From CAVQOB01 sp963714325 (GTDB lineage: Bacteria > Pseudomonadota > Alphaproteobacteria > Rhizobiales > Hyphomicrobiaceae): a stretch of DNA of 64,000 bases. Under the pieces are notes generated by a model, which saw nothing but the letters and a program-made list of their open reading frames with translations, searched no databases and was not told the DNA's origin. The stretch is from positions 137,326-201,325 of the forward strand of contig CAVQOB010000001.1 in the NCBI GenBank assembly GCA_963714325.1, read 5' to 3'. Each line of letters starts with the position of its first letter. Positions within the stretch are counted from its first letter, which is position 1. The translations under genes and the position numbers were made by a program. Of the stretch, positions 59,282 to 64,000 are shown piece after piece.

Positions 59282-59722
59282 ATGCGGTATCTCCACACCA
59301 TGGTGCGCGTCACCAATCTCGACCAGAGCATTGACTTCTATTGCGGCAAGTTCGGCATGACAGAGGTGCGGCGCGTGACCAACGAGGCCGGCCGATTCAC
59401 GTTGGTGTTTCTGGCCGCGCCCGAGGATAAGGCGCGCGGGCTCGCCGAACGGGCGCCGTTGTTGGAGCTGACCCATAATTGGGACCCCGAGGTTTACACA
59501 GGCGGCCGGAATTTCGGCCATCTCGCTTTCGAGGTCGATGACATCTACACGCTGTGCGATCGGCTGATGAAGGCTGGCGTCACCATCAATCGGCCACCAC
59601 GCGATGGCCGCATGGCGTTCGTGCGCTCGCCCGACAACATCTCGATCGAGATCCTGCAGAAAGGTGAGGCAAAGGCGAAAGCCGAGCCGTGGGCGTCGAT
59701 GGCGAATACGGGCGTATGGTAA
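59282..59722 (+). CDS. gloA: Lactoylglutathione lyase (glyoxalase I)
   Basis: Glyoxalase I converts the methylglyoxal-glutathione hemithioacetal to S-lactoylglutathione. The 146-residue protein starts MRYLHTMVRVTNLDQSIDFY with the first metal His, continues FGMTEVRRVTNEAGRFTLVF, then LLELTHNWDPEVYTGGRNFG with Glu, HLAFEVDDIYTLCDRLMKAG with His, and NISIEILQKGE with the final Glu: the four metal ligands of the Ni/Zn enzyme. Its stop overlaps the start of the flavoprotein gene. Confidence 0.92.
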   Translation: MRYLHTMVRVTNLDQSIDFYCGKFGMTEVRRVTNEAGRFTLVFLAAPEDKARGLAERAPLLELTHNWDPEVYTGGRNFGHLAFEVDDIYTLCDRLMKAGVTINRPPRDGRMAFVRSPDNISIEILQKGEAKAKAEPWASMANTGVW

Positions 59723-60975
59723 GCGTGAGCCCGCAACAGGTGCCGATTGCCGCGGGGTTGCGCGCGCAAACGCCGCCGCGGCAAGTGCTGGTCGTCGGCG
59801 CGGGACCAGCGGGATTGATGGCGGCCGAGCGCCTGGCAGAGCACGGCGTTCGCGTCACCGTCATCGATCGGATGGCGTCGCCGGCGCGGAAATTTCTGAT
59901 GGCGGGCAGGGGCGGGCTCAATCTCACGCATACCGAGCCGTTGCCTGTGTTTCTCGATCGCTACGATTCAGCGCGCGCGTGGCTCGAGCCGGCGGTGGCG
60001 GCGTTTCCGCCGCGCGACCTCGCCGCCTGGGCCGATGGGCTGGGAGAAGCAACGTTTGTCGGCACTAGTGGCCGCGTATTCCCGAAGGCGATGAAGGCGT
60101 CGCCGCTGTTGCGGGCGTGGCTCGCGCGATTGAACCGGGGCGGCGTGACATTTGAATTGCGCACGCGGTGGGTTGGGTGGGACGCGCAGGGCGCGGCGCG
60201 CATCGCCGATGCGGAGGGCCACGAGCGGACGATCGCCGCGGATGCGGTCATCCTGGCGATGGGCGGCGCGAGTTGGCCACGGCTTGGATCGGACGGCGCG
60301 TGGCGTGACGCGCTGATGAGTGATGGCATCGCCGTCGCGCCGTTGACGCCAGCCAATGCGGGCGTGCGCATCGCCTGGAGCGCGCCAGTGCGCGACCGGT
60401 TCGCCGGATCGCCGATCAAGCGGCTGGCGGTGCGCGTTGGCCAACACAGCGTGCGCGGCGAAGCGGTGGTCACGCGACAAGGGCTCGAGGGCGGCGCCAT
60501 TTATGCGTTGAGCGAACCGCTGCGCCAAGCCTTGGCGCAAGGGCCCGCAGAGCTCGTGCTCGATCTGCGGCCGGATCTGACCGTTGCAGAGCTTGAGCAA
60601 CGCATGGCGACGGGACGTGCCGCTGACAGTCTTGCCAACGTGCTGCGGAAAGCCGGCAACTTGCCACCGGTTGCGGCGGTGTTGGCGCGCGAGAATGGGC
60701 CGCTCAGTCGGAACCCCCACGAACTCGCACAACGTATCAAGGTGGTGAAGCTCACCGTCACCGGATTTGATGGCTTGGAGCGTGCCATCTCGACGGCAGG
60801 CGGCGTTGCCGAAGCTGAGGTCGACGCACACTTCATGCTGCGGCGTCGGCCCGGCGTGTTTGTCGCCGGCGAAATGCTGGATTGGTCCGCGCCGACGGGC
60901 GGCTATCTCCTGCAAGCGTGTCTGGCGACGGGTAGAGCTGCGGCGGATGGGGTGGTGGCGTGGCTGGGGGCATGA
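59716..60975 (+). CDS. BaiN/HI0933-type flavoprotein (TIGR03862-like)
   Basis: This NAD(P)/FAD-dependent oxidoreductase of about 419 residues has VLVVGAGPAGLMAAERLAEH at residues 23-42, the family signature KFLMAGRGGLNLTHTEPLP, the middle ADAVILAMGGASWPRLGSDG, and the C-terminal GVFVAGEMLDWSAPTGGYLL. It is related to BaiN and HI0933 flavoproteins with unclear reaction. ATG 59716 overlaps the gloA stop codon (ATGGTAA); an upstream ATG at 59689 would overlap more. It is probably cotranscribed with gloA. Confidence 0.87.
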   Translation: MVSVSPQQVPIAAGLRAQTPPRQVLVVGAGPAGLMAAERLAEHGVRVTVIDRMASPARKFLMAGRGGLNLTHTEPLPVFLDRYDSARAWLEPAVAAFPPRDLAAWADGLGEATFVGTSGRVFPKAMKASPLLRAWLARLNRGGVTFELRTRWVGWDAQGAARIADAEGHERTIAADAVILAMGGASWPRLGSDGAWRDALMSDGIAVAPLTPANAGVRIAWSAPVRDRFAGSPIKRLAVRVGQHSVRGEAVVTRQGLEGGAIYALSEPLRQALAQGPAELVLDLRPDLTVAELEQRMATGRAADSLANVLRKAGNLPPVAAVLARENGPLSRNPHELAQRIKVVKLTVTGFDGLERAISTAGGVAEAEVDAHFMLRRRPGVFVAGEMLDWSAPTGGYLLQACLATGRAAADGVVAWLGA

Positions 60976-61110
60976 GGTGAGTGGTCGGGCTTAGTGGGGC
61001 GAGGATTCTGCGGCGCGATTGGCGGATGAACTGCCGCAATAAGCGATACGCGCATGGTCATCGCGGGCGGCGCGAATGACCCTGGCGGACGTCCGCGTGC
61101 GCCTGCTCTT

Positions 61111-61139
61111 CCCTCTCCCCGCACTTCGCGGGGAGAGGG
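61111..61139. repeat. CCCTCTCC-type palindrome
   Basis: Arms CCCTCTCCCCGC and GCGGGGAGAGGG are perfectly complementary with a five-base loop ACTTC. The same arm family appears near 22.28 kb (imperfectly) and in the unit at 61227-61280. Confidence 0.8.
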
Positions 61140-61295
61140 TCAGGGTGAGGGGCGGCCGCTTGCGCTATCTCTCGACAACGCTCTATCGCGCCTGTGTTTT
61201 AGAGATGCTTGTCGCACGTGTGGCTGCCCCTCATCCGCCCCTTCGGGGCACCTTCTCCACGTAAGGACGGGGAGAAGGCAGCACCTTGTGCAGGT

Positions 61296-61350
61296 TTCTC
61301 GGACGCCGGCATGCGATGACGGTGATGCGGTCTCGGCCGGCGTCCGAGAA
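61296..61350. repeat. 14-bp inverted repeat upstream of the IS91 flank
   Basis: TTCTCGGACGCCGG (61296-61309) and CCGGCGTCCGAGAA (61337-61350) are perfect complements around a 27-base spacer. The element could be a stem-loop or the remnant of a mobile-element end. Confidence 0.75.
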
Positions 61351-61630
61351 GCGCCAAGGCACGAAGTCGCGGGAAGTTTGGCTCGGGGGTGCAGCGGGCG
61401 CTATGGCGATTGAGGCCGGGTGCGTTGGGCGCGGGTGATGTGCCGGCACAATAGCGGGCGCATTGGCCGCTGGAACAAGATCAGCGACGTGGCTGTGGAA
61501 GCCGGATTGCCGGCGCAAGAGACCGGCAGAGGCCCGCAGCGACAATCGACAATGATCGCGACACGCGCAATGCCGACGCTGACCGAGGGCCTGCGTGCGC
61601 AAGTCACAGAGCGAGAGGCCGCTGTCGGGC

Positions 61631-62854
61631 TCATGACGTGTCGATCCGGATCACGTCAACGAATGGCGATGCGCGATGCCGCGGCATCGCTCCGCGCTCG
61701 AAGATCTCGATGACGATCATGCGCCCGCCGCAGCGCGGACACGGGCATGGCAGCGCGCTTGGGTGATCCGGCTCCGATGCAGGCGGCGTCTCAAGTGGTG
61801 CTTCCGGCGCCGGCACGCCGAGCAGCTCGCGGGCTTTGGCGATATTGGCTTTGCGATTGCCGTTCGCGAACAGGCCGTAGTGGCGAATGCGCTGGAGGCC
61901 CTTCGGCAGCACGTGCACCAGGAACCTCCGGATGAACTCATGCGGGTGCAAGGTCATCGTCTTCCAACGGCCTGGCCCTTCGATGCGATAGTCCTTCCAG
62001 CGGAACGAGATGCCGCCATCGTCTGCCGCGATGAGCCGCCGGTTCGAGATGGCGACCCGGTGCGTGTAGCGCGACAGATAGCGCAGCACCTGTTCGGGGC
62101 CCGCAAACGGCGGCTTGCAGTACACGACCCAATCGATCCGATGCAGGGGCCCGATCACGCGCTTGAATACGCGCGCATCAGCAAGACCCGCATGGCTATT
62201 GAAGAACTGCATTTTGCCGTCGGCGTGTGCCTCGCGCAACATGGCCAGGAACTTGCCGCGGAACATCTTCGACAGAACGTCGACGTGGACGAGGAAGTTC
62301 CCGCGCGAGGCGATCCAGCGATCTCCGTCAGGCGAGATCCCGCCACCCGGCACGATCATGTGCACGTGCGGGTGATGTGTCAGCGCCGAGCCCCACGTGT
62401 GTAGCACCGAGGTGATGCCGATCTTGGCACCGAGGCGCTTGGGATCGGCGGCGATGGCGAGCGTCGTGTCAGCCGCGGCGCGCATGAGAATGTCATACAC
62501 GACGCGCTTGTTCTGATAGGCGATGTCGCGCAGTTGTGACGGCAGCGTGTACACGACGTGGAAGTACGGCACGGGGAGCAGCTCGGCTTCCCGTTCGGCG
62601 AGCCATTTGCGCGAGGCGGCGCCCTGGCACTTGGGGCAATGGCGATTCCGACAACTATTAAAGGCGATGAGCGTATGGCCGCAGGCGCCGTTCTCACAGC
62701 GCGCAACGTGGCCTCCGAGCGTCACCGTGCGGCAGCGCTCGATCGCACTCATCACCTTCAACTGGCCGAGACTGACGTGGCCATGATTGGCGCTGCGCCA
62801 AGCCTCACCGTGATCGCGGAAGATGTCCGCGACCTCCAGATCCGGACGGGCCAT
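61631..62854 (-). CDS. IS91-family transposase (Y2/HUH type)
   Basis: This 407-residue transposase has an N-terminal zinc ribbon (CENGACGHTLIAFNSCRNRH, CPKCQGAA), the HUH motif in HTWGSALTHHPHVHMIVPGG near residues 175-194, and a C-terminal catalytic part (LRYLSRYTHRVAISNRRLIA with the Tyr of the single-strand nicking domain). It mediates rolling-circle transposition without terminal inverted repeats. Start ATG 62854 lies 10 bp after the recombinase gene stop. The C-terminus carries an extra Cys-rich tail (CPCPRCGGRMIVIEIFERG). Confidence 0.92.
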   Translation of the reverse strand: MARPDLEVADIFRDHGEAWRSANHGHVSLGQLKVMSAIERCRTVTLGGHVARCENGACGHTLIAFNSCRNRHCPKCQGAASRKWLAEREAELLPVPYFHVVYTLPSQLRDIAYQNKRVVYDILMRAAADTTLAIAADPKRLGAKIGITSVLHTWGSALTHHPHVHMIVPGGGISPDGDRWIASRGNFLVHVDVLSKMFRGKFLAMLREAHADGKMQFFNSHAGLADARVFKRVIGPLHRIDWVVYCKPPFAGPEQVLRYLSRYTHRVAISNRRLIAADDGGISFRWKDYRIEGPGRWKTMTLHPHEFIRRFLVHVLPKGLQRIRHYGLFANGNRKANIAKARELLGVPAPEAPLETPPASEPDHPSALPCPCPRCGGRMIVIEIFERGAMPRHRASPFVDVIRIDTS

Positions 62855-62864
62855 GGGGCCGCCG

Positions 62865-63842
62865 CTACTCGGTCGGCGGCTCGTTCTTGCCGGGCTTCTT
62901 GCCCCGCTTGCGCTTGATGATGAGACTGCGTGCCGTGAGGCCCAGATCATCGAGCGGACTGGTGATGGCCGCGATCATGCCCGTGGCGACCTTCGTGTAG
63001 TGGGCGGTCGTGTCGAGCTTGTCGTGGCCGAGCATCGCCTGAATCAAACGGATATCCGTCTTGCGTTCGAGCAGGTGCGTCGCGAACGAGTGACGCAATG
63101 TGTGCAACGAGACGCCGGTCTTGATGCCGGCGGCGTCGGCGGCCTCGTGGAACAGCCGGCTCAACTGCCGCGTCGTCAGATGCAGGCCCCCCTTGGACTG
63201 ACTTGGGCGGCGCCCCGGGAACAGCCAGAGTTCGCTCCGGGGCACGCCGAGGTCGTAGCGGTTGGTGCGCTCGCCCCACCACGTCTGCAGCAGATCCAGC
63301 AGAGTGGGCGACAGCATGACGTGCCGATCCTTACGGCCCTTCGACTGCACGACACGGATGATCTTCTGGTCGCGATCGATATCGCCGGTCTTCAGCCGCA
63401 CGACCTCGCCGGCCCGCAGACCGCAGCCATAAGCGAGGCTCAACGTCACCTGAGCCTGCAGCCCCCGCGCCATCGCGATCAGCCGCTTGACCTCGGGCGG
63501 GCTCATCACCTTGGGAACCTTCTTGGGCTCGCGCAGATAGTAGATGCCCTCGGCGAGATCGGGCCTCTTCATCGTGACGCGCAACAAGAAGCCGACGCCG
63601 ACCATGTGCTGGTTGCGCGAGCAGATGCTGATGCCGCTCTCGGCCAGATGCAACTGGAAGAGACGCACATCCTCGGCCGTCGCCGTCTCGGGAGAGCGCT
63701 TGAGGAAGGCTGCGAACCTGAGGCAGCCACGGATATAGCCGCGCTGCGTGCCCGGTTGGAGGAGGCGGGCAACCATATCCTCGATCATGCGCTGGCGCAG
63801 CGGCGAGGCGGTGGTAGGCTTGGTCGGTCCAGGCTTGGTCAT
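62865..63842 (-). CDS. IS91-associated tyrosine recombinase/integrase
   Basis: This 325-residue protein is a site-specific tyrosine recombinase: an N-terminal SAM-like DNA-binding domain (GTQRGYIRGCLRFAAFLKRS, DVRLFQLHLAESGIS) and a catalytic domain with Arg in YGCGLRAGEVVRLKTGDID, HTLRHSFATHLLE (HxxR), GHDKLDTTAHYTKV (His and nucleophile Tyr) and KGRKDRHVMLSP. The C-terminal tail is Lys-rich (LIIKRKRGKKPGKN). It likely assists resolution or integration of the IS91 element. The stop lies 10 bp before the transposase ATG. Confidence 0.9.
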   Translation of the reverse strand: MTKPGPTKPTTASPLRQRMIEDMVARLLQPGTQRGYIRGCLRFAAFLKRSPETATAEDVRLFQLHLAESGISICSRNQHMVGVGFLLRVTMKRPDLAEGIYYLREPKKVPKVMSPPEVKRLIAMARGLQAQVTLSLAYGCGLRAGEVVRLKTGDIDRDQKIIRVVQSKGRKDRHVMLSPTLLDLLQTWWGERTNRYDLGVPRSELWLFPGRRPSQSKGGLHLTTRQLSRLFHEAADAAGIKTGVSLHTLRHSFATHLLERKTDIRLIQAMLGHDKLDTTAHYTKVATGMIAAITSPLDDLGLTARSLIIKRKRGKKPGKNEPPTE

Positions 63843-64000
63843 GGGGAGTTCCAGTCCTTGAGTGAGGTTGACGAGACCTCGATCCTCAAGCTGGGGCTCC
63901 CCGCCCCGTTACGCCTGTTCTCTCAACTGGTTACCGTGCCAACCGGGCGCCGCCCCATCGGCTCCAGCGCCCGCCTCAGCGGGCTGTCGCGCAGCGACTT

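Larger units (their letters stand above)
60976..61630. other. Repeat-rich gene-free flank of the IS91 element
   Basis: Three structured elements fill this gap: a perfect hairpin CCCTCTCCCCGC/GCGGGGAGAGGG (61111-61139), a second GCCCCTTCGGGGC plus CTTCTCC...GGAGAAG unit (61227-61280), and a 14-bp inverted repeat (61296-61350). None encodes a plausible protein. The first two belong to widespread CCCTCTCC-type intergenic palindromes. The bases after about 61400 form the flank of the transposase gene and may hold one end of the element. Confidence 0.5.
61631..63842 (-). mobile_element. IS91-type element core: tyrosine recombinase plus IS91 transposase
   Basis: The two genes lie head to tail 10 bp apart, a composition known for a subgroup of IS91 elements carrying their own integrase. 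Terminal sequences (oriIS and terIS) could not be placed: IS91 elements lack inverted repeats, and the right flank runs off the window end. The core coordinates given are those of the two genes. No passenger gene was seen within the window. Confidence 0.8.

Overview
The window is 64 kb of high-GC DNA with the gene content and gene order of an alphaproteobacterium, most likely a Hyphomicrobiales (Rhizobiales) species of the Bradyrhizobiaceae/Xanthobacteraceae type. Pointers are a DUF2865 protein, an NDUFS4-like complex I accessory subunit, the yajC-secD-secF-Mth938-squalene/phytoene-synthase-like run, the carA | yqeY ... dnaG-rpoD arrangement, a DnaG with no zinc ligands, and a CtrA-type site. 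The genus assignment is inference.

Layout. 0-4.3 kb: ABM-domain fragment, ArsR-type regulator, DUF2865 protein, then a hydratase translationally coupled to an astacin-like metalloprotease. 4.5-9.9 kb: cysS, then five genes joined by four ATGA overlaps (MNT nucleotidyltransferase, HEPN protein, VOC protein, GFA protein, citramalate synthase cimA), and a GNAT acetyltransferase. 10-15.5 kb, minus strand: tgt, cytochrome b561, queA (queuosine pathway), and small proteins (HlyU-like, Uma2, a channel-like protein). 15.5-22.1 kb, minus strand: a small mobile-looking patch (a duplicated rpoD 3' end, a broken DUF2442 gene, palindromes), then rpoD, dnaG, a membrane protein and yqeY. 22.5-26.7 kb, plus strand: carA, an FAD monooxygenase and an aryl-AMP ligase. 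26.7-32.4 kb: an amidase with an AtzG-like partner, a broken P450, tRNA-Asn, a repeat-rich gap and glpD.

32.7-40 kb: an NlpD-type lipoprotein behind a CtrA-like site, a DUF4212/sodium:solute symporter pair whose large gene is broken, three small membrane proteins, a DUF815 ATPase and a secreted protein. 40.2-49.3 kb: yajC-secD-secF with homologues of complex I assembly factors, a secreted SGNH hydrolase, an FAD dehydrogenase and an orphan iron-binding protein. 49.3-52.5 kb: a DEAD-box helicase, tRNA-Arg, an NDUFS4-like gene and tRNA-Pro. 52.7-57.4 kb: a large RTX repeat gene broken by three frame changes. 57.6-61 kb: DUF192, a double cold-shock-domain protein, a glyoxalase and a BaiN-type flavoprotein. 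61-64 kb: intergenic palindromes and an IS91-family transposase with its tyrosine recombinase.

The housekeeping genes (cysS, tgt, queA, rpoD, dnaG, carA, secDF) are intact. The P450, symporter, RTX and DUF2442 genes carry frameshifts or stops, so accessory functions appear to be decaying, although assembly error cannot be excluded by reading alone. Observations most worth following up are the HEPN-MNT module fused into a biosynthetic operon, the duplicated rpoD 3' end with its palindromes, the symporter insertion, and the CtrA-like site in front of a catalytically degenerate LytM lipoprotein. No CRISPR array, rRNA or prophage was seen.
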